From Stenotrophomonas rhizophila (lineage in GTDB: Bacteria > Pseudomonadota > Gammaproteobacteria > Xanthomonadales > Xanthomonadaceae), in NCBI RefSeq assembly GCF_020857975.1, contig NZ_JACWUO010000008.1, forward strand, positions 62,001 through 126,000: a DNA stretch of 64,000 nt. The letters are read 5' to 3'. The notes under the pieces are model-generated. The model searched no databases, had not been told where the DNA came from, and worked only from the letters and a program-made list of their open reading frames with translations. This document shows, in pieces, positions 36,083 through 45,824 of the stretch (positions within the stretch are counted from its first letter, which is position 1; the number at the start of each line of letters is the position of its first letter). Position numbers and translations under genes: made by a program.

Positions 36083-37712
36083 GCAGCTGGACGTGGTGCT
36101 GCGCGCGCGCAGCGGCTGGGAGGCGATGGAACTGGGCACCGCGCTGGTGCGCCGGCATGCGCGGGCGATCTGGGCACCGTGCCTGCTGCTGGGCCTGCCG
36201 CTGTTTGCGCTGGTCAATGCGCTGGCCTGGTGGGCCGATGCGTTCGGCCTGGCCTGGCTGCTGATGTGGTGGCTCAAGCCGGTGTTCGACCGGATCACGC
36301 TGTATGTGCTGTCGCGCGGCGTGTTCGGCGACACCCCCGGCACACTGCAGACCCTGCGCGCGCAGCGGCATTGGGGCGGCAGCGGCTTCTGGGGCTACCT
36401 GGGCTGGCGCCGTTTCAGCCCGCTGCGCACGCTGCTGCTGCCGGCCAACCTGCTGGAAGGCAACCCGCCCGCGCAACAGGGCGCCCGTCGCCGTGCGATC
36501 GCCAGCGACGCCTTCTTCCATGCGCTGTTGCTGACCACGGTATGCATGGTGTTCGAACTGGTACTGGTGGCCGGCGGCATCGCGGCGGTGTTCATGTTCG
36601 TGCCGTTCGAACTGCTGTCCGACTCCTGGCGCGCGGCACTGGACATGGTCCGCGAAGACACCCCGGCCTGGGCGCTGCTGGGCCTGAACCTGGCGTTCTG
36701 GCTGGCCGCCAGCCTGATCGGGCCGTTCTACACCGGGGCCGGTTTCGGCCTGTACCTCAACCGGCGCACCGAAATGGAAGCCTGGGACGTGGAGATCGCG
36801 TTCCGGCGCCTGGCCACCCGCCTGCAGCAGGCAGCGCCGCTGCTGGCGCTGGTGCTGGTGCTGGGCTGGCCCGGCGGTACGCTGCACGCGCAGGAGGCCG
36901 CGCCGCACACCGCCGGCGCGCAGGCCGCTTCGGAGCTGGATGCCCTGCTGGGCAAGGACGACGCGGCCGACGATGAAGCGGACGAAGACGAGGTACCGCT
37001 GGACCACCGCAACGATCCGGCCAACACCCCCGAGGTGATCTTCGCCGACCGCAGCGCCGATACCGCCGGCTTCCGCCAGGCGGTGCAGCGCGCCTACGAA
37101 GACCCGCTGCAGAGCCCGACCCGCAAGGTGAGCCGCTGGCAGCGCACGCTGGACGAAGCGCTGCGCAAGGAAAAGGAAAAGCAGGACGCCGCCAGCGCGC
37201 GCGGCGAACGCAGCCGCGCCAAGGGCCCGCTGTTGCCGGCACAGATCGCCGAGTGGATGTTGTGGGGGCTGGTCGGGATACTGCTGGTACTGCTGCTGGT
37301 GACCGCACCGCGCTGGCTGCGTTGGCTGCGCGGTTCCGGCGGCCGCCGCAGCGCGGTGGCAGCCACGGTGGTCGAAGAAGCGATCGTGCTGCCCGAGGTG
37401 GTGCCGCCCGATCCGGCCGCGCAGGCGCGCACGCTGTGGCAACAGGGCCGCCCGCGCCAGGCGCTGGCGCTGCTGTACCGCGCCAGCGTGGATTCGATGA
37501 GCGAGCGCGCGCAGATCAACCTGCCGCCCGGTGCCACCGAGGCGCAGTGCCTGCGCGCATCGCGGCGCATGCCCGACCCGGCCGACCGTGACCTGTTCGC
37601 ACGCATGGTGCAGGTCTGGCAATACGCGGCCTATGCCGGCCAGTTGCCCTCCAGCGAAGCCTTCGACACCCTGGCCGGCACCCTGCTGCAACAGTTCCGG
37701 TGGCGCGCATGA
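36072..37712 (+). CDS. Membrane protein with DUF4129 domain
   Basis: This 546-residue protein has an N-terminal block of about six membrane helices up to residue 240, then a hydrophobic stretch (LLALVLVLGWPGG), an acidic soluble segment (KDDAADDEADEDEV), a further helix (EWMLWGLVGILLVLLLVTAP), and a cytoplasmic DUF4129 region (RQALALLYRASVD ... DRDLFARMVQVWQYAAYAG). DUF4129 proteins accompany MoxR and DUF58 genes. The ATG at 36072 overlaps the previous gene by 11 bases. Function is not established. Confidence 0.82.
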   Translation: MRIEQLDVVLRARSGWEAMELGTALVRRHARAIWAPCLLLGLPLFALVNALAWWADAFGLAWLLMWWLKPVFDRITLYVLSRGVFGDTPGTLQTLRAQRHWGGSGFWGYLGWRRFSPLRTLLLPANLLEGNPPAQQGARRRAIASDAFFHALLLTTVCMVFELVLVAGGIAAVFMFVPFELLSDSWRAALDMVREDTPAWALLGLNLAFWLAASLIGPFYTGAGFGLYLNRRTEMEAWDVEIAFRRLATRLQQAAPLLALVLVLGWPGGTLHAQEAAPHTAGAQAASELDALLGKDDAADDEADEDEVPLDHRNDPANTPEVIFADRSADTAGFRQAVQRAYEDPLQSPTRKVSRWQRTLDEALRKEKEKQDAASARGERSRAKGPLLPAQIAEWMLWGLVGILLVLLLVTAPRWLRWLRGSGGRRSAVAATVVEEAIVLPEVVPPDPAAQARTLWQQGRPRQALALLYRASVDSMSERAQINLPPGATEAQCLRASRRMPDPADRDLFARMVQVWQYAAYAGQLPSSEAFDTLAGTLLQQFRWRA

Positions 37713-38896
37713 GTACCCGCCTGCGCTGGCTGCTGGTCGGGGCGGTGTTGCTGCTGGTCGGCGTGCCGGCCGCGATCGTGTTCCTGCGCACCCACGAACG
37801 GGTCGACGAGATCGAGCAGCTGGCCCCGCGCGGCGAAGCCAGCTACAACCCGTTGTACGTACTCGGCCAGGCACTGCGGGCCGACGGCATCAGCGTGCAG
37901 TCGCAGCCGCGCCTGGACCTGGCCAGCATGCCGCTGCAGCCGCACGACACCCTGGTGCTGCTGCAGGACAGCGCCGACCTGCCGCCGCACAGCGCCCAGG
38001 CATTGCTGGCCTGGGTGGCACGCGGCGGCCACCTGCTGGTGCGCACGCCACCGGCCGCCCCGACCGACCTGGACAGCAACGGCCCGCTGCTGGACGCCCT
38101 GGGCGTGGATGCCCGTGGACACGACAGCAGCTGCCAACCGTTCCATGTGGCCGATGATCCGCACCATATCGAGTTCTGCCAGGGCCGCCGCTTCGTCCTG
38201 GCGGCCCCTGCGGGCATGCGCGTGGCGCACCGCTGGGGCGATGACGAGGACGGCCTGGTGTTCGCCCGGCTGGCCCACGGCCAAGGCAGCATCGATGTGC
38301 TGGCCGACATGGAGTTCATGAAGGGCCAGGGCCGCCCTGCGCCGGCCGACGCACCGACCGGCAAGACGGGCAGGAACATCGACGGCCTGCACGACAAGGC
38401 CCATCGCGACCTGACCCGCTACCTGCTGGCGCCGCGCTACGGCCAGGGCACGATGTGGCTGGTGTACGCCTCGCGCCCGCCGTCGCTGTGGCAGCGCCTG
38501 TTCTTCCAGGGCTGGCCGGTGTGGGTGCCGCTGTTGCTGGCCCTGCTGGGCTGGTTGTGGCTGCGCGCGCAGCGCATGGGCAGCCTGTTGCCATCGCCGG
38601 CGATCGAACGCCGTTCGCTGCTGGAGCACGTCCGCGCCAGCGGCGAACACCTGCTGCGCTATGGCAAGACCCCGCTGCTGTACGACGCGGTGCGCCGCGC
38701 CTTCCTGGGCCGGCTGCGGCGCCGCGCGCCGGCCGCCGCCGCACTCGCCGGCGACGCCCAGGTGCACGCCATCGCCACCTTGCTGCACTGGCCGCACGCC
38801 CGCGTCCAGACCGCGTTGCACGCACCGGCCTCGCACGACGTGGCCGGCCTGCGCGAACGCATCCGCCTGCTGATCCAGATGAGAAACCTGCTATGA
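37709..38896 (+). CDS. DUF4350 domain-containing membrane protein
   Basis: This 395-residue protein has a signal-anchor helix (WLLVGAVLLLVGVPAAIVFL), a soluble glutamine-amidotransferase-like DUF4350 domain (PLYVLGQALRADGISVQS, HDTLVLLQDSADL, ARGGHLLVRTPP), a second helix at VWVPLLLALLGWLWLRAQRMG, and a C-terminal helical tail. No catalytic cysteine in the usual amidotransferase position is evident, so it is likely structural or regulatory. It overlaps both DUF4129 and moxR by ATGA junctions. Confidence 0.85.
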   Translation: MSTRLRWLLVGAVLLLVGVPAAIVFLRTHERVDEIEQLAPRGEASYNPLYVLGQALRADGISVQSQPRLDLASMPLQPHDTLVLLQDSADLPPHSAQALLAWVARGGHLLVRTPPAAPTDLDSNGPLLDALGVDARGHDSSCQPFHVADDPHHIEFCQGRRFVLAAPAGMRVAHRWGDDEDGLVFARLAHGQGSIDVLADMEFMKGQGRPAPADAPTGKTGRNIDGLHDKAHRDLTRYLLAPRYGQGTMWLVYASRPPSLWQRLFFQGWPVWVPLLLALLGWLWLRAQRMGSLLPSPAIERRSLLEHVRASGEHLLRYGKTPLLYDAVRRAFLGRLRRRAPAAAALAGDAQVHAIATLLHWPHARVQTALHAPASHDVAGLRERIRLLIQMRNLL

Positions 38897-39906
38897 CCGA
38901 GCCGACCGTTCCGCCGCCGCTGTCTCCCCCCGAACCGTCGCCGGCCGCCGCCGGGCCGACCCTGGCCGCGCGCGTGGATGCCGTGCGCGAGGCGGTGGGC
39001 CGTGCCTTCATCGGCCAGCCCGAAGTACTCGACCAGATCCTGATCGCGCTGCTGGCCGGCGGCCACGTGCTGATCGAAGGCGTGCCCGGGCTGGGCAAGA
39101 CCCTGTTGGTACGCGCACTGGCGCAGGCACTGGAGCTGGACTACGGCCGCGTGCAGTTCACCCCCGACCTGATGCCCAGCGATGTCAGCGGCCACGCGGT
39201 GTACGACCCCAAATCGGAAAGCTTCAAGATCCGCCGCGGCCCGGTGTTCACCAACCTGCTGCTGGCCGACGAAATCAACCGCGCCCCGGCCAAGACCCAG
39301 TCGGCGCTGCTGGAAGTGATGCAGGAGGGCCAGGTCACCATCGAGGGCAAGTCGTTCGCGCTGACCCCGCCGTTCCTGGCGCTGGCCACGCAGAACCCGG
39401 TCGAGCAGGAGGGCACCTACCCGTTGCCCGAAGCGCAGCTGGACCGTTTCCTGCTCAAGGTGCTGATCGACTACCCGCAGCTGGAAGACGAAAAACGCAT
39501 GGTCGATGCGATCACCACCGGGCGCAGCGCGGCCGACTTCGATTTGTCCCAGGTGCCGCGCGTGCTGACCGCCGCCGAAGTGGTGGCGCTGCAGCAGGCC
39601 ACCGCAGCGATCACCGTCGACCCGCAGGTGATCGACTATGCCGTGCGCATCGTCGCCGCCACCCGCCAGTGGCCGGGCATCGCGCTGGGCGCCGGCCCGC
39701 GCGGCAGCATCGCGCTGGTGCGTGCCGCGCGCGCGCAGGCAGTGCTGGCCGGGCGCGATTTCGTCACCCCCGATGATGTGCGCGACATCGCCAAGCCGGC
39801 GTTGCGCCACCGCATCGCGCTGGCCCCGGAACTGCAGATCGAAGGCCAGTCCGCCGACGATGCGCTGACCGCGCTGCTGGCCAAGGTGGAAGCGCCGCGC
39901 AAATGA
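38893..39906 (+). CDS. MoxR family AAA+ ATPase
   Basis: This 337-residue chaperone-type ATPase of the MoxR family is thought to help mature or assemble proteins with VWA/DUF58 partners. Walker A GVPGLGKT is at residues 63-70 and Walker B LLLADEINRAP at 122-132. ATQNPVEQEGTYPLPEAQLDRF carries sensor 1 and the arginine finger region, and GPRGSIALVRAARA sensor 2. A proline-rich N-terminus of about 20 residues precedes the AAA domain. It lies directly before its usual partner DUF58. Confidence 0.95.
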   Translation: MTEPTVPPPLSPPEPSPAAAGPTLAARVDAVREAVGRAFIGQPEVLDQILIALLAGGHVLIEGVPGLGKTLLVRALAQALELDYGRVQFTPDLMPSDVSGHAVYDPKSESFKIRRGPVFTNLLLADEINRAPAKTQSALLEVMQEGQVTIEGKSFALTPPFLALATQNPVEQEGTYPLPEAQLDRFLLKVLIDYPQLEDEKRMVDAITTGRSAADFDLSQVPRVLTAAEVVALQQATAAITVDPQVIDYAVRIVAATRQWPGIALGAGPRGSIALVRAARAQAVLAGRDFVTPDDVRDIAKPALRHRIALAPELQIEGQSADDALTALLAKVEAPRK

Positions 39907-39943
39907 GCCCGTACCGCTGCCGCCACCATTGCCGGCCGCTGCG

Positions 39944-41242
39944 ATGAGGCCGGCCCCGCTGCTGCTGGCGCTGCTGGTGGGCTGGGCGTTGCTCGGGCTG
40001 CCGGTGGCGTTCGGGCGGTGGCCGCAGCTGGCCTGGTATGGCGCCGGCGCGGCCATCGCGCTGCTGGCCCTGGTCGACCTGCTGCGCCTGTGGCGGCAGC
40101 CCTCGCCCAGCATCCAGCGCGAGCTGCCCGAGGCATTGGCGCTGAATGTCGAACGCCAGGCCACGCTGCGGGTGGAATCCAGTCTGCGCCAGCGGGTGGA
40201 ACTGTTCGACCTGGTGCCCGGTGAGTGGGCGCTGCAGGGCTTGCCCCGCACGCTCACGCTCAAGCCGATGGTGGCCAGCAGCATCCAGTACACGCTCACC
40301 CCCACCGCGCGCGGGCGCTTCGCCTTCGACGGCGTGCACCTGCGCGTGCACGCGCCGTGGCGGCTGTGGCGCCAGCGCCGGCTGCTGCCACCGGCACTGA
40401 CCGTACGGGTGTATCCCAACTTCGCGCCGCTGACCCGGTTTGCGCTGTTCAGCGCCGAACAGGCCTCGCGGCTGGTCGGCGCGCATCTCAAGCGGCGCCG
40501 TGGCGAAGGCACCGACTTCCACCAGATGCGCGAGTACCGGGTCGGCGACAGCCTGCGCCAGATCGACTGGAAGGCCACCTCGCGCGCGCGCAAGCTGATT
40601 TCGCGCGAATACCAGGACGAAAAGAACCAGCAGCTGCTGCTGATGATCGATACCGGCCGGCGCATGATGGCCAGCGAAGGCGGCCTGTCGCATTTCGACC
40701 ACGTGCTCAACGCATCGCTGGTGGTGTCCTACCTGGCGCTGCGCCAGGGCGACGGCGTGGGCCTGTTCGCCAGCGGCGGCGACAGCCGCTGGGTGGCCCC
40801 GCAGCGCGGCATGGGCGCGATCGACGCGCTGCTGCGCGCCAGCTACGACCTGCAGGCGCGCCCGGTGGCCACCGATTACCTGGCCGCGGCCACCGAACTG
40901 TCGCTGCGCCAGCGCCGCCGCTCGCTGGTGATGCTGGTCACCAATGTGCGCGATGAAGACATCGAAGACCTGCTGGCGGCGGTGCGCCTGCTGCAGCGCC
41001 AGCACCTGGTGTGCGTGGCCAGCCTGCGCGAGCGCGAGCTGGACACGGCGCTGGAGCAGCCGGTGGAAACCCTGCAGGACGCCACCCAGGCCGGCGCGAT
41101 CGCGCGCTACCTGCAGCAGCGCAACGAAGCCCATGAAGCCCTGCGCAGCCACCGGGTGATGGTGCTGGACGTCACCGCCGATGCGCTGCCCGGCGCGCTG
41201 GTGGAACGGTATCTGGCGGTGAAACGCGACGGGTTGCTGTAA
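39944..41242 (+). CDS. DUF58 domain-containing protein
   Basis: This 432-residue protein has two N-terminal membrane helices (LLLALLVGWALLGLPVAF, AAIALLALVDLLRLW) and a cytoplasmic DUF58 domain with the hallmark EGTDFHQMREYRVGDSLRQ followed by IDWKATSRA. A VWA-like region follows (LLLMIDTGRRMMA, a degenerate MIDAS-type motif). It is the typical target or partner of MoxR. The ATG at 39944 is preferred over a TTG 15 bases upstream. It ends the six-gene operon; SMAG repeats follow at once. Confidence 0.92.
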   Translation: MRPAPLLLALLVGWALLGLPVAFGRWPQLAWYGAGAAIALLALVDLLRLWRQPSPSIQRELPEALALNVERQATLRVESSLRQRVELFDLVPGEWALQGLPRTLTLKPMVASSIQYTLTPTARGRFAFDGVHLRVHAPWRLWRQRRLLPPALTVRVYPNFAPLTRFALFSAEQASRLVGAHLKRRRGEGTDFHQMREYRVGDSLRQIDWKATSRARKLISREYQDEKNQQLLLMIDTGRRMMASEGGLSHFDHVLNASLVVSYLALRQGDGVGLFASGGDSRWVAPQRGMGAIDALLRASYDLQARPVATDYLAAATELSLRQRRRSLVMLVTNVRDEDIEDLLAAVRLLQRQHLVCVASLRERELDTALEQPVETLQDATQAGAIARYLQQRNEAHEALRSHRVMVLDVTADALPGALVERYLAVKRDGLL

Positions 41243-41248
41243 CCGCGC

Positions 41249-41378
41249 GTACCGACCAACGGTCGGTACCTACCGGCCTGCGGTCGCCACCCACCACAAC
41301 GCGGGTAGGCCACGACCGTTGGTCGTGGCGCGCGGTGGATCGGCCCGGTAGGTGCCGACCGTTGGTCGGTACCTACCG
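41249..41378. repeat. Three SMAG/REP-like elements with ACCGACCGTTGGTCGGT-type cores
   Basis: CCGACCAACGGTCGG (minus-headed, 41249-41274), GTAG plus CCACGACCGTTGGTCGTGG (from 41305) and GTAG plus CCGACCGTTGGTCGG (41348-41378) lie between the convergent DUF58 and zinc-ribbon genes. The last supplies the TAG stop of the zinc-ribbon gene (41373-41375). Confidence 0.7.
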
Positions 41379-42026
41379 GGCCCTGGCCATCAGACGGGCG
41401 GTGGCCTTCTGCAGCAGCACGCGGTTGCGTGCCAGCTTCATCCACTGCGGCAGGCGCGAGAACATCGACCCGTTGGCCACGCCGGCCCGCTCGCGCAGCG
41501 GCGCCACGGCGTAGTCGTGCAATGCCTGCAGGTGGGCCGGGTTGTACGCCCACAGCAGGCCGGCCGCGGTCTTCTCCACCAGCAGCAGCGGCAAGCCGAA
41601 ATGCGGGTCGAGCGCTTCAGCACCACGGACCCGCATCACGCCCACCGTGACATCGCTGCTGCGCCCGCACTGGGCGCAGGTGCCGGCAAGGGTACGCACC
41701 GGTGGGGAGGCCACCTTGCGTGTCGCATCGGCACTTACCCACTGATGCCCGCAGTAGCCGCACGGCCGGCGACCGCTGTAACGCACCGGCCCCACCCAGT
41801 CACCGGGCCCGCAGCGGGCGCAACCGCAACCGCCGTCCAGCGCCACGCTGCACTGGACGCAACGGAAGCGGGACCTGTTCGCGGACGAATCCACCCAACC
41901 AGGCGTAGCGCAGCGATGGCAGCGCACGGCAATGCGGTCGGCATAGCGCCACAGCCCGTGGCCATCGTCCAGGTGCCGCCCGGCCAGTGGACCAGGACGC
42001 AGACTACGGTTGCGCCGCATCCCCAT
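41373..42026 (-). CDS. Multi-zinc-ribbon protein of unknown function
   Basis: No family with known function is recognised in this 217-residue cytoplasmic protein. The first two thirds hold paired cysteines spaced as zinc ribbons: CHRC, CVQC, CGCARCG, CGYCGHQW and CAQCGRSS. The C-terminal third is helical (LLVEKTAAGLLWAYNPAHLQALHDYAVA, shown in part) without cysteines and ends in basic residues. It starts one base after the stop of the glutathionylspermidine synthase-like gene, so it is the third gene of that operon. Its stop codon lies within a REP element. DNA or RNA binding is possible but unproven. Confidence 0.7.
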   Translation of the reverse strand: MGMRRNRSLRPGPLAGRHLDDGHGLWRYADRIAVRCHRCATPGWVDSSANRSRFRCVQCSVALDGGCGCARCGPGDWVGPVRYSGRRPCGYCGHQWVSADATRKVASPPVRTLAGTCAQCGRSSDVTVGVMRVRGAEALDPHFGLPLLLVEKTAAGLLWAYNPAHLQALHDYAVAPLRERAGVANGSMFSRLPQWMKLARNRVLLQKATARLMARAR

Positions 42027-42027
42027 C

Positions 42028-43206
42028 TCAGAGATAGATCCGCGTCGGCGCTTCGTCGATGATCGCGTGCGGGACGAAGCGCGCGCTGTCGCGGGTGATG
42101 CGGCTGTTGTCTTCGCGGATGCCCATGCCACAGGCCTGGTCGCCCACGATCCAGCTGCCGATCAGCGGATAGCCGCCATCGAATGCGGTGAGCGGGTGCG
42201 CGGCCTGGCGGATCGCCGGGCCGGTGTACGGGCCTTCGCTTTCCTGCCAGCTGCCGTCGGCCAGGTGCATGGCCACGTTGGCGCCTTCGCGCGAGAACAG
42301 TGGCTTGCGTACCCAGCCACGCGGCAGTTCGCTGCCATCGTCGAACTCGGCGGCCAACAGATTGGGGTGACCGCGGTGGCGTTGCCACAGCAGCGGCAGC
42401 ACGCCCTTGTTGCTCAGGATCGCCTTCCACGCCGGTTCCAGCAGCTGCACGCCCGAGCCCGGCAAGGCCTGGCCGAACGATTCGGTCATCAGGTCTTCCA
42501 GCGGGTACAGCTTGAACAGGCTGCCAATGACGGTGTCATCCATCGCGGTGAAGCGACCGTCTTCGGACAACCCGATGTCCTCGATCGCGATCGTCTCGCC
42601 CCGCAGGCCGGCCTGGGCCGCGCAATCGCGCAGGTAGGCCACCGTGCCCTGGTCTTCCTCCGAGCTGCCCACCGCGCTGAAGTACAGCGGCGGCGGCAAC
42701 TGCGCGGACAGCTGTGCAAAGCGGTCCACCAGGGCTTCGTGGATGGCGTTGAACTGGTCGGCGTGCGGCGGCAGCCGGTTCTGGTTGCGCTGCTCTTCCA
42801 GCCATTGCCACTGGAAGAACGACGCCTCGAACAGCGAGGTGGGGGTATCGTAGTTGAGCTCGTAGAGCTTGGCCGGGCCGCTGCCGTCGTAGGCGAAGTC
42901 CAGGCGGCCATACAGGTGCGACTCGCGGCGGCGCCAGCTGTCGGCGATCCAGTCGCGGAACGCCGGCGGGATCGCCAGCTGGTCCATCAGCTGCTGGCTG
43001 CCCACCACCTCCTCGACCAGGTCCATCGCCATCGCATGCAGCTCGGCGCTGGGGTCTTCGATGTCCTGTTCGATCTGGCGCAGGGTGAAGGCGTAATACG
43101 CGGTCTCATCCCAGTACGGCAGGCCATCGATGGTATGGAAGCGGAAGCCGGATTCCTCGGCCCGGGCGCGCCATTGGCTGCGCTCGGCGATACGCACGCG
43201 CTGCAT
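42028..43206 (-). CDS. Glutathionylspermidine synthase family ATP-grasp protein (YgiC-like)
   Basis: This 392-residue protein has the C-terminal ATP-grasp synthetase fold of the GSP_synth family. Visible blocks are DFAYDGSGPAKLYELNYDTPTS, LFKLYPLEDLMTESFG, LEPAWKAILSNKGVLPLLWQ and RKPLFSREGANV, which include ATP and metal ligands. Lacking the amidase half, it corresponds to E. coli YgiC/YjfC rather than to bifunctional Gss, and its substrate is unknown. It follows the YgiB-like gene after 3 bases, an arrangement also seen in E. coli. Confidence 0.88.
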   Translation of the reverse strand: MQRVRIAERSQWRARAEESGFRFHTIDGLPYWDETAYYAFTLRQIEQDIEDPSAELHAMAMDLVEEVVGSQQLMDQLAIPPAFRDWIADSWRRRESHLYGRLDFAYDGSGPAKLYELNYDTPTSLFEASFFQWQWLEEQRNQNRLPPHADQFNAIHEALVDRFAQLSAQLPPPLYFSAVGSSEEDQGTVAYLRDCAAQAGLRGETIAIEDIGLSEDGRFTAMDDTVIGSLFKLYPLEDLMTESFGQALPGSGVQLLEPAWKAILSNKGVLPLLWQRHRGHPNLLAAEFDDGSELPRGWVRKPLFSREGANVAMHLADGSWQESEGPYTGPAIRQAAHPLTAFDGGYPLIGSWIVGDQACGMGIREDNSRITRDSARFVPHAIIDEAPTRIYL

Positions 43207-43209
43207 CGA

Positions 43210-43773
43210 TCAGCCGCCGACGCTGCTGCGGCCGCTGCTGGTGCTGCCGAAGCCACCGCGGCTGGCAGTAACGGCGCGGTTGGGGGTCGCGTTGACCGGG
43301 GCCAGGCCGGCCTTGCCGGCGCCGATGCCGCTGGCGGTGTTCAAGCCGCCGCTGCCACCCGGGGCCGGGCGCGCCCAGCCCTTGGCCTTGTCCTGGTAAG
43401 CCGGGCTGGCGGCCGGGGCCTGGGCCATGGCGCCGCCGCGGTTGCTGAGCATCTGCGACATGAAGAAGCCCATCATCATCGGGCCGATGAACGAGTGCCC
43501 GCTGGAGGTCTTCTGTTCCACGCACTGTTCGGCGTTGTAATCGGCTTCGCAGGCCGCGCGCGAGGCGTACTTGGGGGCGGCATCGGCCGACTGCTGCTGC
43601 GCCTTGGCGAACGCGGTGCGGCAGCTGGACGGGTCGCCGGTGGCCTCGGTACAGGCCTGCACCGAGGTGTACAGCCCTTCCTGCACCTGGACGGCGTCGT
43701 CCTTCTGGCAGGCGGTGAACAGCAGCGGCGCGGCGCTCATCAGCAGCAGCGCGGTGGTCCTGGAACGTTTCAT
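43210..43773 (-). CDS. DUF1190 family lipoprotein (YgiB-like)
   Basis: This 187-residue envelope protein has the lipoprotein signal MKRSRTTALLLMSAAPLLFTAC. DUF1190 marks are YTSVQACTEATGDPSSCRTAFAKAQ (shown in part), YASRAACEADYNAEQCVE and FIGPMMMGFFMSQML, with three conserved cysteine pairs. The tail is Gly/Ser-rich with a GGFGSTSSGRSSVGG ending. It is the first gene of a three-gene operon with the ygiC-like synthetase and the zinc-ribbon gene. The ATG at 43773 gives a proper lipobox. Confidence 0.86.
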   Translation of the reverse strand: MKRSRTTALLLMSAAPLLFTACQKDDAVQVQEGLYTSVQACTEATGDPSSCRTAFAKAQQQSADAAPKYASRAACEADYNAEQCVEQKTSSGHSFIGPMMMGFFMSQMLSNRGGAMAQAPAASPAYQDKAKGWARPAPGGSGGLNTASGIGAGKAGLAPVNATPNRAVTASRGGFGSTSSGRSSVGG

Positions 43774-43976
43774 GGCGTCATGCCCCCGAATGCGGTTATC
43801 TGCCCAATCATGCCTGATCGGGGGCCACAACCAAAACCGGCAACGCCGACTGGATGAACGCGGTTTCAGGTTCTGCCCCGGCCGCTGCGATACCAACGGT
43901 TGCAAACGCAACCGCAATTTTTCGGCAGAATCGGGGTGAAACGCGCCCCCATGGCCCGCCAGATCCTGCCAGCCCC

Positions 43977-45809
43977 ATGCCTGAATACCGCTCCCGCACG
44001 TCCACCGCCGGCCGCAACATGGCCGGCGCCCGCGCCCTGTGGCGCGCCACCGGCATGACCGATGGCGACTTCCACAAGCCGATCATCGCCATCGCCAACT
44101 CGTTCACCCAGTTTGTGCCCGGCCACGTGCACCTCAAGGATCTGGGCCAGCTGGTGGCGCGCGAGATCGAACAGGTCGGCGGGGTGGCCAAGGAATTCAA
44201 CACCATCGCGGTGGACGACGGCATCGCCATGGGCCACGACGGCATGCTGTACTCGCTGCCCAGCCGCGAGATCATCGCCGACTCGGTCGAGTACATGGTC
44301 AATGCGCACTGCGCCGACGCGCTGGTCTGCATCTCCAACTGCGACAAGATCACCCCGGGCATGCTGATGGCCGCGCTGCGCCTGAACATCCCGGTGGTGT
44401 TCGTGTCCGGCGGGCCGATGGAAGCGGGCAAGACGCGCCTGTCCGAACACAAGCTGGACCTGGTCGATGCGATGGTGATCGCCGCCGACCCCAACGCCTC
44501 CGATGAGACGGTGGCCGAGGTCGAGCGCAGCGCCTGCCCGACCTGCGGGTCGTGCTCGGGCATGTTCACCGCCAACTCGATGAACTGCCTGACCGAAGCC
44601 CTGGGCCTGTCGCTGCCCGGCAATGGCTCGACCCTGGCCACCCACGCCGACCGCGAGCAGCTGTTCCGCCGCGCCGGGCGGGTGATCGTGGAGCTGTGCC
44701 ACCGCTGGTACGGCGGCGAGGATGCCAACGCACTGCCGCGCAACATCGCCAGCATCGCCGCCTTCGAGAACGCGATGACCCTGGACATCGCCATGGGCGG
44801 TTCGACCAACACCATCCTGCACCTGCTGGCCGCCGCCCAGGAAGCGGAGGTCGACTTCGACCTGCATGCGATCGACGCGTTGTCGCGGCGCGTGCCGCAG
44901 CTGTGCAAGGTGGCGCCGAACACGCCGAAGTACCACATGGAGGACGTGCACCGCGCCGGTGGCGTGTACGGCATCCTCGGCGAACTGGCGCGCGGTGGGC
45001 TGCTGCATACCGACGTGCCGACCGTGCACAGCCGCACCCTGGCCGAGGCGATCGCGCGCTGGGACGTGGCGGTGAGCACCGAGGAAAGCGTGCACACCTT
45101 CTTCCGCGCCGGGCCGGCCGGCATCCCCACCCAGGTCGCCTTCAGCCAGGCCACGCGCTGGCCGACGCTGGACGTGGACCGCGCCGAAGGCTGCATCCGC
45201 GATGTCGCCCATGCCTATTCGGCCGAAGGCGGGCTGGCGGTGCTGCGCGGCAATCTGGCGCCCGATGGCTGCGTGGTCAAGACCGCCGGCGTGGATGAAT
45301 CCATCCATGTATTCGAAGGCCGCGCACGCGTGTTTGAAAGCCAGGACGCGGCCGTGCAGGGCATTCTTGCCGACCAGGTGGTGGCCGGCGACGTGGTGGT
45401 GATCCGCTACGAAGGCCCGCGCGGCGGGCCGGGCATGCAGGAAATGCTGTACCCGACCAGCTACCTGAAGTCCAAGGGGCTGGGCAAGCAGTGCGCGCTG
45501 CTCACCGATGGGCGCTTCTCCGGCGGTACTTCCGGGCTGTCGATCGGGCACGCCTCGCCGGAAGCGGCCGCTGGCGGGGTGATCGGGCTGGTGCGCGAAG
45601 GCGACCGCATCCGCATCGACATCCCGGCGCGGCGCATCGACCTGCTGGTCGACGACGCCACCCTGGCCGCGCGCCGCGCCGAACAGGATGCGCTGGGCTG
45701 GGCGCCGCGTGAAGCGCGCCCACGCAAGGTCACCGGTGCATTGAAGGCGTATGCGCTGCTGGCCACCAGCGCCGACAAGGGCGCGGTGCGGGATCTGTCG
45801 AAGCTGTAG
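43977..45809 (+). CDS. ilvD: Dihydroxy-acid dehydratase
   Basis: IlvD dehydrates dihydroxy-isovalerate and dihydroxy-methylvalerate in branched-chain amino acid synthesis, using an iron-sulfur cluster. The 610-residue protein contains cluster cysteines in [12 protein letters not shown] and in [19 protein letters not shown], the metal site [12 protein letters not shown], and [12 protein letters not shown] near the C-terminus. The ATG at 43977 gives the family N-terminus [20 protein letters not shown]. The length is near that of E. coli IlvD. It stands alone, followed by a repeat array. Confidence 0.97.
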   Translation: MPEYRSRTSTAGRNMAGARALWRATGMTDGDFHKPIIAIANSFTQFVPGHVHLKDLGQLVAREIEQVGGVAKEFNTIAVDDGIAMGHDGMLYSLPSREIIADSVEYMVNAHCADALVCISNCDKITPGMLMAALRLNIPVVFVSGGPMEAGKTRLSEHKLDLVDAMVIAADPNASDETVAEVERSACPTCGSCSGMFTANSMNCLTEALGLSLPGNGSTLATHADREQLFRRAGRVIVELCHRWYGGEDANALPRNIASIAAFENAMTLDIAMGGSTNTILHLLAAAQEAEVDFDLHAIDALSRRVPQLCKVAPNTPKYHMEDVHRAGGVYGILGELARGGLLHTDVPTVHSRTLAEAIARWDVAVSTEESVHTFFRAGPAGIPTQVAFSQATRWPTLDVDRAEGCIRDVAHAYSAEGGLAVLRGNLAPDGCVVKTAGVDESIHVFEGRARVFESQDAAVQGILADQVVAGDVVVIRYEGPRGGPGMQEMLYPTSYLKSKGLGKQCALLTDGRFSGGTSGLSIGHASPEAAAGGVIGLVREGDRIRIDIPARRIDLLVDDATLAARRAEQDALGWAPREARPRKVTGALKAYALLATSADKGAVRDLSKL

Positions 45810-45824
45810 GGTCGGCGCGAACGG

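Noticed and set aside
37709..38896. Glutamine amidotransferase activity for the DUF4350 protein
   Set aside because: The fold resembles class I amidotransferases but no nucleophilic elbow cysteine with a His-Glu pair was found.
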